Source: Acidimicrobiales bacterium (GTDB lineage Bacteria; Actinomycetota; Acidimicrobiia; Acidimicrobiales; Aldehydirespiratoraceae). Taken from it: a stretch of 58,795 nucleotides of DNA. The position numbers were made by a program, and so were the translations under genes. This document shows positions 35,816 through 44,524 of this stretch, one piece after another. Where the stretch lies: the NCBI GenBank assembly GCA_022425325.1, contig JAKMFW010000079.1:1-58795 (forward strand), written 5' to 3'. Numbering within the stretch: position 1 is the first letter of the stretch; each line of letters starts with the position of its first letter. Below the pieces are notes generated by a model. The model searched no databases. It had not been told where the DNA came from and worked only from the letters and a program-made list of their open reading frames with translations.

Positions 35816-37234
35816 TCAACCGAACTGCGCTCGGGCTGCTCGAAGGCGGGCCAGGCACTCGTCGCGACCGAGAAGGGTCATCGCCTGCCACAGCGGAATA
35901 CCCGCTCCCCCGCCCGTCAGCGCGACCCGCACGGGCGCCTGGGACATCACCCGGGCATCGAGCGCCTCGGTGAGCGCATCGCCGACCCCGAGAACGATCT
36001 GCTCGATGCGCCCGGCGTCGGAGAAGTCGTCACCATCGAGGGCGGCGATCACCTCGTCGAGCACGCGATCGGCAGCCCGGCCCTTCACCATGGCCTTGGA
36101 CCACGACTTCTCGTCGAACTCGGTCGGACGCACGAACAGCCAGGTCAACCAGCCGGCGGCCTCGTCGAGCTTTGAAATGCGCTGCTGGATCTCAGGGGCG
36201 AGGGCCTCGACCACCGCCGAGTCGTAGGCATCGGCCGGCCACGGCGCCTCGTCGCTGGTGAGCCAGGGTTCGGCGGCGGCCGTGAACTCGGCCGCGCTGA
36301 GGCCTTTGATGTACTCGGCGTTGATGTGGCCGAGTTTCTGCACGTCGAACATGGCCGCCGCCTTGTTGACCGTCTCCAGCGAGAACAGCTCGACGATCTC
36401 GGCCATCGGACGAATCTCGACCTCGTCGGGCGGACCCCAGCCCAGCAGAGCGAGGGCATTCGCCATGGCATCGGGCAGGTATCCCTCGTCGCGGAAGGCG
36501 GCCAACGCCACCGAATCGCGCCGCTTCGACAACTTCTTCCGCTGCTCGTTCACGAGCAACGGCAAGTGGGCGTACACCGGCTTCTCGCCGTAACCGAGCG
36601 CGTCCCACAGCAACATGACCTTCGGCGCCGTGTTGAGGAGATCCTCGCCGCGGATGACATGGGTGATGCCCATGTCGTGGTCGTCGACGGCGTTGGCGAT
36701 GAGGAAGACCGGGCTGCCGTCGCCACGACGGATCACGAAATCCTCGATCGTCTCGTGGGCGATCTCGACTCGACCCCGAACGATGTCGTCGATGACAGTG
36801 ACGCCATCGTCGGGAGCCCGGAAGCGCACGACGACACCGGGCCCATCCCCGACGTCGCGATCTCGCGACCAGCCGTGATAGCCGCCCTTGAGGCCCGCTT
36901 CGTCGTTCTTGGCCTCGATCTCTTCCTGCGACAGGTCGCAGTAATAGGCATGGCCCGTGTTGAGCAACTGCTGCACCGCCGCCATGTGCAGCTCGAGGCG
37001 CTCGGACTGGAAGTACGGGCCTTCATCCCAGTCGAGACCAAGCCATGCAAGCGGCTCGGTGATGGCGTCGACGAACTCCTGGGTGGTCTTCTCGGCGTTG
37101 GTGTCCTCGACCCGCAAAACGAACGTGCCGCCGGTGTTGCGGGCATAGAGCCAGTTGAAAAGGGCCGACCGGGCGCTGCCGACATGCAGGAACCCGGTGG
37201 GGGCAGGGGCGAAACGAACGCGAGGGCTGGTCAC
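35816..37234 (-). CDS. gltX: Glutamyl-tRNA synthetase
   Basis: The 472-residue class I synthetase has the HIGH-equivalent FAPAPTGFLHVGSAR (8-22) and the KMSKS-equivalent KKLSKRRD (about 248-255), then a C-terminal anticodon-binding helical domain. It charges tRNA-Glu and, as in many actinobacteria lacking GlnRS, may also mischarge tRNA-Gln for correction by GatCAB; this last point is inference. GTG 37234 places VRFAPAPTG at the usual distance. tRNA-Glu and tRNA-Gln genes lie within 5 kb on the same strand. Confidence 0.95.
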   Translation of the reverse strand: MTSPRVRFAPAPTGFLHVGSARSALFNWLYARNTGGTFVLRVEDTNAEKTTQEFVDAITEPLAWLGLDWDEGPYFQSERLELHMAAVQQLLNTGHAYYCDLSQEEIEAKNDEAGLKGGYHGWSRDRDVGDGPGVVVRFRAPDDGVTVIDDIVRGRVEIAHETIEDFVIRRGDGSPVFLIANAVDDHDMGITHVIRGEDLLNTAPKVMLLWDALGYGEKPVYAHLPLLVNEQRKKLSKRRDSVALAAFRDEGYLPDAMANALALLGWGPPDEVEIRPMAEIVELFSLETVNKAAAMFDVQKLGHINAEYIKGLSAAEFTAAAEPWLTSDEAPWPADAYDSAVVEALAPEIQQRISKLDEAAGWLTWLFVRPTEFDEKSWSKAMVKGRAADRVLDEVIAALDGDDFSDAGRIEQIVLGVGDALTEALDARVMSQAPVRVALTGGGAGIPLWQAMTLLGRDECLARLRAARAQFG

Positions 37235-37306
37235 TCGACCGAGGCTACCGGCGGAACGGTCGTCACTTTCCGACGAGGAGCAGGTGCGCGTCGGGCAGGG
37301 GTGTGG

Positions 37307-37837
37307 TCAGGACTCGCCGTCGACCAGCGCGGCCTTCCAGTCGGCCTGGATGGCGACACGAGCCGAAGCGATCGGTTGGCGGAGCCAGTCGCCGTCGACC
37401 CGGTCGGCGATCTCGCGGGCCGAGAAGTAGTGGATCGTCGTGTGATGAACCTCGGAGAACAGCGCTTTGCGCAGCTCGATCAGCGCCGCCGGCGCGTCAC
37501 CGAGGAAGCCGTAGGCGAGCAGGCCCAACTCGATGTCGTCACGGACCGGGGCACGACCGAACATCGACGCCCGGCGCAGACCAACGGCCACAGCGCCATC
37601 GAGCGCGTCGGCATCATGCTCGCCGGGCGCGAGGATGAGATCGCCGGCGAAGGCCTTGGCGAGTTTGATGGCGTATCCCTGATCGGGGCCCTGGTTGCCG
37701 AGTGCACCACCGGTCGGGTGAGGGGCGCCGATGGTCTCGCCCGGACGCTCGGCGCGCCATGAATCACCCCGGCGAGGCGGCGAGGCGTAGTGCTTCGGGG
37801 CCGTGGGCGAGGTGGGGACACGAGACGGAGCTGCCAT
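37307..37837 (-). CDS. Unknown protein, 176 residues
   Basis: ATG 37837 opens a soluble, Pro- and Arg-rich N-terminal tail (about 50 residues) followed by a compact alpha-helical core that begins GNQGPDQGYAIKLAKAFAGDL and ends DWLRQPIASARVAIQADWKAALV. No catalytic motif is recognised. It is upstream of gltX on the same strand with 72 bases between, and 54 bases from the divergent CoA-transferase gene. The well-conserved look of the core supports a real gene. Confidence 0.65.
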   Translation of the reverse strand: MAAPSRVPTSPTAPKHYASPPRRGDSWRAERPGETIGAPHPTGGALGNQGPDQGYAIKLAKAFAGDLILAPGEHDADALDGAVAVGLRRASMFGRAPVRDDIELGLLAYGFLGDAPAALIELRKALFSEVHHTTIHYFSAREIADRVDGDWLRQPIASARVAIQADWKAALVDGES

Positions 37838-37891
37838 GTCGGGAATCGTAGCGAGATCGCCTGCGTCAGCGAGACACGCGAGACTCCGAAC

Positions 37892-40123
37892 ATGCCCAGC
37901 CCTGCCCCACTCGCCGGCGTGGTCGTTCTCGACGACACCGATCTGCGTGGCGCGCTCTGCGCCCGCTTGCTCGCCGACCTCGGTGCCGACGTCCGACGGG
38001 TCCGCCATGCCGACGACGATGGCTCCCCTGCCGACCGCTTTCGCAATGCCCGGAAGCGGCCGGTCGCAGCAGACCAGTTCGGCCTGACCGGTATCGACAT
38101 CTATGTCGAAAATCACGGTCCGGCCGCAGCGCTCGACCGCGACGCGATCGCCGACACGCATCCCGGGCTGATCCACGTGGCGCTCACCGACCTGGGGCTC
38201 ACCGGCGAACGAGCCCATTGGCATCTCGAGCCCCTCCCCGCCCTCGCCGCGTCGGGCGGACTCCACGCAGCGGGTTTTCGTCATCTGCCGCCGACGAGTC
38301 TTCCCGGCTATCTCGCTCACGACTGTGCGTCGGTGCACGGCGCGCTCGGCGCGGCCGCCGCGATCCTCGAGCGCAGCCGAACCGGTCACGGGCAGCGCAT
38401 CGAAGTCAGCTCGCAAGAGGCGGCACTCGGCGGCCTCGTGCCATGGACCGTGATCGTCCCGGATTATCTCGACGTCAATCCATTCCTTCCCGTCGAGGGC
38501 ACCCGCTCGGCTGACGGGCTCTACTACGTGCTGCCATGCGCGGACGGCTACGTCCGAGTCGTGCTCACTTCCGGACGGGACTGGGACCTCTTCCTCGAAC
38601 TTCTCGGCGCGCCCGACGAGCTCGAGGGGCCCGAGTGGAAGGATCTCGCCCACCGTGGGATGAACACCCCGATGATCCGCGAGGTCGCCGCACGACAGCT
38701 CGCCGACCGCACCCGCGCCGATCTGTACGCCGCTGCCGAACCCCTGGGAATGCCGCTCGGGATGGTGCAGACCCCCCTCGAGTACGTGGCTCACCCCCAG
38801 ACGGTCGCCCGCGCTCCATTCGTCGACGGCATCGCCTCGTCGGTCTGGAACTTCTCGGCCACTCCGTCGCCTCACCTTGACGCGTCGGGCGGTCACCACC
38901 GCCGGTCGTTCCCCGCCCCCAGCGGTGCTGCGGCGTCGCTCCCACTCGCCGGGATACGGGTCGTCGAGTTCGGTGTCGCCGCCGTTGTGCCGGAGTGCGT
39001 CTGGATGCTGAGCGAACTCGGCGCAGAGGTGATCAAGATCGAGTCCACCGGAAAGATGGACAACCTCCGCTTCACCGGCCTGGGCGATCCCAACAAGGGG
39101 TTCGCCTTCAACACCGAGGCGCGGGGGCGGGCCGGCGTCACGCTCGACCTCACGCTCGAGGAGGGACGCCGTCTTGCCCGGGAGCTGTGCCTCGCCGCCG
39201 ACGTCGTCGCCGAGAACAATCGCGGCGGGATGATGGCCAAGCTCGGCCTCGATCACGACCAACTACGCACAGAGAAGCCCGAGCTGATCTACGCCGCGTC
39301 GCAGGGCTACGGGCGCGGCGGCCCGATGGGCGATAAGAAGGCCTACGGCCCACTCAACGCCGCTTTTGCCGGCATCCACCTGCTGTGGAGCCACCCCGAT
39401 GGTCCGTACCCGTCCGGCACGGCCATGAACCATCCCGATCACATCGCCGGCAAGATGCTCGCCACCGCCGTGCTCGCCGCCCTCGACCATCGACAACGCA
39501 CTGGCGAAGGCCAGTTTGTCGAACTGTCCCAGGCGGAAGCGGCGGTCTATCTCCTGGGTGAGCAGTACCTCGCTGCGATTGAGTCGGGCATCGATCCGGT
39601 CAATCTCGGGAATCGACACCCGAGCCAAGCGCCCCATGGCGTCTACCCGGCCGATGGTGACGACGCATGGATTGCGATCGCCATCCCCGACGACGACGCG
39701 TGGCGGCGGCTGGAGGCCGCCTGTGGTTGGGAGACCGACCCGAGCATGGCCACCACCGAGGCACGCCTGGCGAGGGTCGACGAGGTCGACGAACGCCTCG
39801 CCGCCTGGACCCGAGATCGCGACAAGAACGCCGCCGCTGCCGACCTCCAGCAGGCCGGCGTGTCGGCAATGCCGGTGATGGGGCCGCTCGACCACCTCGC
39901 CGACCCGCATCTCCTGAGTCGAGCGGCATTCGACGAAGTCGAACATCCCGTCGGCGGCACCGAGCATCACATCGCCAACCCGACCCGCTTTTCGCGCACA
40001 CCGACCCGCACTGCAGGGCCGGCTCCCTGTCTGGGTGCCGACACCCGACGGATCCTCGCCGAGTGGCTCGGACTCGACGACGCCGAGCTGGACCGTCTCG
40101 CCGAAACCGGTGCCCTCACCTAG
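37892..40123 (+). CDS. Double-domain CaiB/BaiF CoA-transferase, second paralogue
   Basis: The 743-residue protein is again two fused CaiB/BaiF domains (about 1-330 and 350-743), the first shortened. Openings are LAGVVVLDDTDLRGALCARLLADLGADVRRV and LAGIRVVEFGVAAVVPECVWMLSELGAEVIKIE. At the position of the catalytic Asp both halves have Glu (GHGQRIEVS and GEGQFVELS). It probably moves CoA between acids, but the double Asp-to-Glu change could alter or weaken activity. ATG 37892 gives MPSPAPLAGVVVLDD. Confidence 0.88.
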   Translation: MPSPAPLAGVVVLDDTDLRGALCARLLADLGADVRRVRHADDDGSPADRFRNARKRPVAADQFGLTGIDIYVENHGPAAALDRDAIADTHPGLIHVALTDLGLTGERAHWHLEPLPALAASGGLHAAGFRHLPPTSLPGYLAHDCASVHGALGAAAAILERSRTGHGQRIEVSSQEAALGGLVPWTVIVPDYLDVNPFLPVEGTRSADGLYYVLPCADGYVRVVLTSGRDWDLFLELLGAPDELEGPEWKDLAHRGMNTPMIREVAARQLADRTRADLYAAAEPLGMPLGMVQTPLEYVAHPQTVARAPFVDGIASSVWNFSATPSPHLDASGGHHRRSFPAPSGAAASLPLAGIRVVEFGVAAVVPECVWMLSELGAEVIKIESTGKMDNLRFTGLGDPNKGFAFNTEARGRAGVTLDLTLEEGRRLARELCLAADVVAENNRGGMMAKLGLDHDQLRTEKPELIYAASQGYGRGGPMGDKKAYGPLNAAFAGIHLLWSHPDGPYPSGTAMNHPDHIAGKMLATAVLAALDHRQRTGEGQFVELSQAEAAVYLLGEQYLAAIESGIDPVNLGNRHPSQAPHGVYPADGDDAWIAIAIPDDDAWRRLEAACGWETDPSMATTEARLARVDEVDERLAAWTRDRDKNAAAADLQQAGVSAMPVMGPLDHLADPHLLSRAAFDEVEHPVGGTEHHIANPTRFSRTPTRTAGPAPCLGADTRRILAEWLGLDDAELDRLAETGALT

Positions 40124-40134
40124 GGCCCGGTGGC

Positions 40135-41769
40135 TCAGTCAGCGGCGTGAAGCAGGCCGTAGACCAGCGAATCGACGAGGGCCTGCCATGAGGCCTCGAT
40201 GATGTTCTCGCTCACCCCGATCGTGGTCCACTCACGGGAGCCGTCGGTCGAGTCGAGCAGGACACGCGTGATCGCACCGGTGCCCTTGCCCGTATCGAGA
40301 ACACGCACCTTGAAGTCGGTGAGGCTGATGCGGTCGAGCGCCGGGTAGATGTCGCCGAGTGCGTTGCGCAGGGCGGCGTCGAGCGCGTTGACCGGACCAT
40401 TGCCTTCGCCCACCGCGAGGTGACGGGTGTCGTCAACCCAGACCTTCACGGTGGCCGAGGTCTCGACATCGACCGCGACGTCGTTCCACAGGCGGGCGTT
40501 GGTGCCGGACCGGTGATCGGTGTCGACCGAGAACGATTCGAGTCGGAAGAACGGCTGCTCCCATCCGGCAGCGCCACGCATGAGCAACTCGAGCGACGCA
40601 TCGGCCGCCTCGAAGTGGTAGCCCTCGTGCTCGAGCTTCTTGAGCGTGTCGATGACATCGCCGACCGTCTTGCCGTCAAGCTCGATGCCGAGCGCCTCGG
40701 CTTTCATCTCGAGCGTCGAACGGCCGGCCATCTCCGACACGAGCACGCGGGTGCCGTTGCCGACCGCCTCCGGATCGACGTGCTCGTAGGCGTCGCTCGC
40801 CCGGCTCAGCGCCGAGGTGTGCAGGCCTGCCTTGTGCGCGAACGCCGTCGAGCCCACGTACGGCTGCTGCGGGTCGACCGAGAAGTTCACGAGCTCGGCC
40901 ACATGGTGGGCAACCGAGGTGAGGTTGGCGAGACGCCCCTCCGGCAGACACTGGATACCCATCTTCAGTTCGAGGTTGGCCATGATCGGCACGAGGTCGC
41001 AGTTACCGACCCGTTCGCCATAGCCGTTGATCGTGCCCTGCACCTGGGTGGCACCCGCCCGCACGGCGGCGAGGGCGTTGGCGACGCCACAGCCGGTGTC
41101 GTTGTGGAGATGGATGCCGACCTGGCAGTCGACATGATCGACGACCGCACCGACCGCGGCTTCGACATCAGGGGGAAGCGACCCGCCGTTGGTGTCGCAC
41201 AGCACGACGGCCTCGGCACCGGCCATCGCCGCCGCTTCCACGACGCGAAGGCTGAACTCGGGGTTGCGTTTGAAGCCGTCGAAGAAGTGTTCGGCATCGA
41301 AGAACACCCGCTTGCCCTGGGCGACCAGGTACTCGACCGAATCGGCCACCATCGCCACACCCTCGTCGAGGGTGGTCTTCAGCGCCTCGGTGACGTGGTA
41401 GTCCCAGCACTTCCCGACGATGCAGACAACCTCGGTGCCGGCGGCGACGAGGTTCGTGAGGGTCGGATCACTGTCGACCTTGCCCTTCGCTCGACGAGTG
41501 GAACCAAACGCCACAAAGGTCGACGTCGACAGGTCGAGTTCGGTCTTGGCCCGCTCGAAGAACTCGTCGTCCTTCGGGTTGGCGCCCGGCCAACCACCCT
41601 CGATGAACGCAACACCGAGGCGGTCGAGCTGCTCGGCGATGCGCAGCTTGTCGTCGACCGTCAGCGAAATGCCCTCCAGCTGACTTCCGTCGCGGAGGGT
41701 CGTGTCGTAGATGTCGACCTGGGTGGGCCAGGACGGATCGTGGACAGCGCTGCGGTCGATGACGGTCAT
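40135..41769 (-). CDS. cimA: (R)-citramalate synthase
   Basis: The 544-residue protein condenses pyruvate with acetyl-CoA to citramalate, a threonine-independent route to 2-oxobutyrate for isoleucine. The HMGL-like catalytic motif DTTLRDGSQ is at 22-30, GIHLHNDTGCG and NGYGERVGN are in the barrel, and the C-terminal LeuA-type allosteric dimerisation domain holds TDFKVRVLDTGKGT. Length and the LEGISLTVDDK and WDYHV pieces match the direct citramalate synthase class rather than LeuA. ATG 41769 overlaps the ilvE stop (ATGA). Confidence 0.9.
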   Translation of the reverse strand: MTVIDRSAVHDPSWPTQVDIYDTTLRDGSQLEGISLTVDDKLRIAEQLDRLGVAFIEGGWPGANPKDDEFFERAKTELDLSTSTFVAFGSTRRAKGKVDSDPTLTNLVAAGTEVVCIVGKCWDYHVTEALKTTLDEGVAMVADSVEYLVAQGKRVFFDAEHFFDGFKRNPEFSLRVVEAAAMAGAEAVVLCDTNGGSLPPDVEAAVGAVVDHVDCQVGIHLHNDTGCGVANALAAVRAGATQVQGTINGYGERVGNCDLVPIMANLELKMGIQCLPEGRLANLTSVAHHVAELVNFSVDPQQPYVGSTAFAHKAGLHTSALSRASDAYEHVDPEAVGNGTRVLVSEMAGRSTLEMKAEALGIELDGKTVGDVIDTLKKLEHEGYHFEAADASLELLMRGAAGWEQPFFRLESFSVDTDHRSGTNARLWNDVAVDVETSATVKVWVDDTRHLAVGEGNGPVNALDAALRNALGDIYPALDRISLTDFKVRVLDTGKGTGAITRVLLDSTDGSREWTTIGVSENIIEASWQALVDSLVYGLLHAAD

Positions 41770-42683
41770 GACGCCAGTTCGTTCCAGGCCCGATACGTCT
41801 CGTTCCTGCCCCGCACGAGATCGGCATAGGCGTCGGCCAGCACTTTGGTGGCGGGGCCGGGGCACGGCACCGGACGATCGTCGACGGAGTTGACGGCAGA
41901 GACCTCGGCGGCGGTGCCGACGACGAAGATTTCATCGGCGGTGTAGAGATCGCTGCGAGCCAGGTCGCCGACCTGGATGTCGATGCCGTGATCGGCGGCG
42001 AGGGTCATCACCGTGTGTTGGGTGATGCCGGGGAGCGCTCCCGACGAGGTGGGCGGGGTGAGGATGACATCACCCTTGGCCACGAAGATGTTCTCGCCAG
42101 AGCATTCCGACACGAGACCGGCACCGTTGAGCATGATCGCCTCGTCGTAGCCCGCGTTGAGGGCTTCCATCTTGGCGAGGGTGCTGTTGGCGTAGTTGCC
42201 GGTGGTCTTTGCGGCCGGCGGCATGATGTTGTGGTCGTGGCGGGTCCACGAGCTGATCTTCATGCGCACGCCCTTGGTGACGGCGTCGTCGCCCAGGTAG
42301 GCACCCCACGGCCACGCAGCGATGGCGATGTCGGTCGTGCAGGCGCCGGTGGCGAGTCCCATCTCCCCATAGCCGTAGTAGGCGATCGGGCGGAGGTAGC
42401 AGGCGTCGAGTCCGGAGTCGGCAACGACGTCCTTGCAGGCCTGCACGATGGTCGGCACGTCGTACGGCATCGGCATGCCGAGGATCTTCGCCGAGTTGTA
42501 GAGGCGCTCGATGTGCTCGGTCAGCCGGAAGATGGCCGGACCCTGCTCGGTCTCGTAGGCACGGATGCCTTCGAAGACGCCGGTGCCGTAATGGAGCGTG
42601 TGGGTGAGGACATGGATCTTGGCGTCCTCCCACGGCACCATCTCGCCGTTCATCCAGATGTGGGGTGTCGGGGTGATGGGCAT
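41766..42683 (-). CDS. ilvE: Branched-chain amino acid aminotransferase
   Basis: The 305-residue class IV aminotransferase carries out the last step of valine, leucine and isoleucine synthesis. Lys159 in PPAAKTTGNYANS binds PLP, HTLHYGTGVFEGIRAY (28-43) is the family N-terminal signature, and LVSECSGENIFVAKG and LPGITQHTVM are present. It is the middle gene of leuB-ilvE-cimA and overlaps cimA by 4 bases. Length is that of the E. coli IlvE type. Confidence 0.95.
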   Translation of the reverse strand: MPITPTPHIWMNGEMVPWEDAKIHVLTHTLHYGTGVFEGIRAYETEQGPAIFRLTEHIERLYNSAKILGMPMPYDVPTIVQACKDVVADSGLDACYLRPIAYYGYGEMGLATGACTTDIAIAAWPWGAYLGDDAVTKGVRMKISSWTRHDHNIMPPAAKTTGNYANSTLAKMEALNAGYDEAIMLNGAGLVSECSGENIFVAKGDVILTPPTSSGALPGITQHTVMTLAADHGIDIQVGDLARSDLYTADEIFVVGTAAEVSAVNSVDDRPVPCPGPATKVLADAYADLVRGRNETYRAWNELAS

Positions 42684-42744
42684 GTCGTTACCTTCGCTGC
42701 ATTCGCTGAACGCCCAGAGGGCGATCGGTGGTTGATGGTGGGTT

Positions 42745-43731
42745 TCAGAGGCGAGCGACGACCGCGTCGCCGATCTCGCTGGTGGTTCCGGTCAGGGTTT
42801 CGGGCTCGGTGCAGGCCGCACGGATGCGGTCGGCCGCCTCGGACTCGCCGAGGTGGTCCAACATCATCGCACCACTCAGGATGGCGGCGATGGGGTTTGC
42901 CTTGCCGGTGCCGACGATGTCGGGCGCCGAGCCGTGGACCGGCTCGAACATCGACATGCCGTTCGGGTTCAGGTTGGCGGTGGGAGCCAGGCCGATACCG
43001 CCCGACACCGCACCACCGAGGTCGGTGAGGATGTCGCCGAAGAGGTTGTCGGTGACGATCACGTCGTACCGCTGAGGGTCCTGCACGAAGTAGATGCAGG
43101 CGGCGTCGACATGGTTGTACGCCGTCTCGACCTCGGGGTACTCGGCGGCGACCTCGTTGAAGGTGCGCTCCCAGAGATCGCCCGAGAAGGTGAGGACATT
43201 GGTCTTGTGCACGAGCGTCACGTGCTTGCTGCGCTTCATCGCAAGGTCGAAGGCGTAGCGGACGCAGCGCTCGACGCCCATCCGGGTGTTGACCGAACCC
43301 TGGGTGGCGATCTCGTGCGGGGTGTTGGCCCGCAGCAGCCCGCCCTCTCCGGCGTAGGTACCTTCGGTGTTCTCTCGGATGACGACGAAGTCGTGGCTGA
43401 CCCCGCCGTCGTCGGTGCGCGCCCCGAGGAACGGCCGGTAGTTGATGTAGAGGTCGAGCTCGAACCGCATCTTGAGCAACAGGCCTCGTTCGATGAGCCC
43501 GGGCGGCACGTCGGGCGTGCCGACCGCACCTGCGTAGAGGGCATCGATCCCGCGCCACTCGTCGATGATCTCCTGGGGCAGGACGGTGCCGTCCTTGAGG
43601 TACCGCTCACCGCCAAGGTCGTAGTCGATGCGCTCGTACTCGATGCCGAGGGCGTCGATGACCTTGAGGCCTTCGGCCACGACCTCGGGGCCGATGCCGT
43701 CGCCACCCATGATGCCGATGCGGTGCGTCAC
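42745..43731 (-). CDS. leuB: 3-isopropylmalate dehydrogenase
   Basis: The 328-residue protein oxidatively decarboxylates 3-isopropylmalate in leucine synthesis with NAD. GGDGIGPEVVAEG opens the protein, IRENTEGTYAG binds substrate, NLFGDILTDLGGAVSGGIG is the metal-binding motif, and MFEPVHGSAPDIVGTGKANP the cofactor loop. GTG 43731 is supported by GGAAGG (43744-43739) 7 bases upstream; an ATG at 43752 would hide this site. It may also act on citramalate-derived methylmalate. It follows an attenuator-like leader. Confidence 0.94.
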   Translation of the reverse strand: MTHRIGIMGGDGIGPEVVAEGLKVIDALGIEYERIDYDLGGERYLKDGTVLPQEIIDEWRGIDALYAGAVGTPDVPPGLIERGLLLKMRFELDLYINYRPFLGARTDDGGVSHDFVVIRENTEGTYAGEGGLLRANTPHEIATQGSVNTRMGVERCVRYAFDLAMKRSKHVTLVHKTNVLTFSGDLWERTFNEVAAEYPEVETAYNHVDAACIYFVQDPQRYDVIVTDNLFGDILTDLGGAVSGGIGLAPTANLNPNGMSMFEPVHGSAPDIVGTGKANPIAAILSGAMMLDHLGESEAADRIRAACTEPETLTGTTSEIGDAVVARL

Positions 43732-43753
43732 GTTGGAACCTTCCTGGAACATG

Positions 43754-43778
43754 AAAAACCGCCCACCGAAGTGGACGG
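43754..43778 (-). terminator. Attenuator terminator before leuB
   Basis: On the minus strand CCGTCCAC (43778-43771), loop TTCG, GTGGGCGG (43766-43759) form an 8-bp stem with one U-G pair, directly followed by TTTTT (43758-43754). It ends 23 bases before the leuB start, so it would stop transcription before leuB. Confidence 0.85.
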
Positions 43779-43784
43779 CCGGAG

Positions 43785-43810
43785 GCGCACGCCGAAAGCC
43801 CGGCGTGCGC
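43785..43810 (-). promoter_or_regulatory. First (pause/anti-terminator) hairpin of the leuB leader
   Basis: GCGCACGCCG and CGGCGTGCGC (43785-43794 and 43801-43810) form a perfect 10-bp stem with a six-base loop. Its 5' arm on the minus strand begins at the stop codon of the leader peptide, so a ribosome stalled on the Ile codons would sit on or near it. It lies 6 bases from the terminator stem. Confidence 0.7.
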
Positions 43811-43842
43811 TACGAAATGCTGATGATGATCAAGCTGGCCAT
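43810..43842 (-). CDS. Leader peptide of the leuB-ilvE-cimA operon
   Basis: ATG 43842 to TAG 43810 encodes MASLIIISIS, with one Leu and four Ile in ten residues, the control-codon pattern of branched-chain amino acid attenuators. A GTG directly before the ATG could also start. The predicted transcription start, about 6-8 bases after the -10 box, falls at or next to the start codon, so the message may be leaderless; no strong ribosome binding site is seen. Confidence 0.75.
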   Translation of the reverse strand: MASLIIISIS

Positions 43843-43852
43843 CACGGCCACC

Positions 43853-43881
43853 AGCCTACCGGGCGCCCTTCTTCGACTCAA
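43853..43881 (-). promoter_or_regulatory. Promoter of the leuB leader
   Basis: On the minus strand TTGAGT (43881-43876) and TAGGCT (43858-43853) are separated by 17 bases, fitting a vegetative -35/-10 pair with the actinobacterial TAnnnT -10 form. Transcription would start near 43846. Confidence 0.6.
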
Positions 43882-43948
43882 TCAGTCGTCGACGTAACTC
43901 ATGGGCTGTACGGCTGAGCGAACCGACCAGACCGCTAGCCTCGTCCGC

Positions 43949-44425
43949 ATGGCAGATGCACAGCAGCTCTCCCAAGCCGCCTTCGACCGGCTCAAGGCCG
44001 AGTACGACGACCTCACCACGCGCGGGCGCATCGACATCGCCCGCAAGATCGAGGCCGCTCGTGAGCTCGGCGATCTCTCCGAGAACGGCGACTACCACGC
44101 CGCCAAGGAGGAGCAGGGCAAGATGGAAGGCCGCATCATGCACCTCGGGCGCATGATCGAAAATGCCGTGATTGTCGAGGCCGAGGTCGGCGGCGATTCC
44201 GTCATGGCGGGGGCCATCGTTACGATCGTCTTTGACGATGACGACGAGGACGACGCTGAGCGCTACCTCGTGGGTTCGATCGAGGAACAGGCTGACGACG
44301 TCACCGTCGTGTCGCCCGGCTCACCGATGGGCGCCGCCTTGCTCGGTGCCGCCGTCGGCGACGAGGTCGAGTACGAGGCACCGACCGGTGCCGTCTTGAA
44401 GGTCAAGGTCCTCGCGATCGCGTAG
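43949..44425 (+). CDS. greA: Transcription elongation factor GreA
   Basis: The 158-residue protein has the N-terminal coiled-coil domain with the acidic tip DLSENGDYHAAKEEQ (about 48-62), whose Asp and Glu enter the RNA polymerase channel to stimulate cleavage of backtracked RNA, and the C-terminal FKBP-like domain with SPMGAALLGAAVGDEVEY. ATG 43949 yields MADAQQLSQAAFDRL. It diverges from the leuB leader. Confidence 0.95.
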   Translation: MADAQQLSQAAFDRLKAEYDDLTTRGRIDIARKIEAARELGDLSENGDYHAAKEEQGKMEGRIMHLGRMIENAVIVEAEVGGDSVMAGAIVTIVFDDDDEDDAERYLVGSIEEQADDVTVVSPGSPMGAALLGAAVGDEVEYEAPTGAVLKVKVLAIA

Positions 44426-44524
44426 ATCCCCGTTGTGAAGCCTTCCAGCGCGACGATGGCGCTGCGCTTCCACGACGTGAGCGCGACACGGGTCGCGAAC
44501 TCCAAGCCCGCTACGGTCCTCGCC

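Noticed and set aside
37838-39262. Upstream extension of the minus-strand gene at 37307-37837
   Set aside because: The extension runs antisense through the CoA-transferase gene and looks non-protein-like; the ATG at 37837 gives a sensible start.
40420-41829. 469-codon plus-strand open frame
   Set aside because: Antisense of cimA; low-complexity Val/Asp/Gly/Arg translation with no motif.
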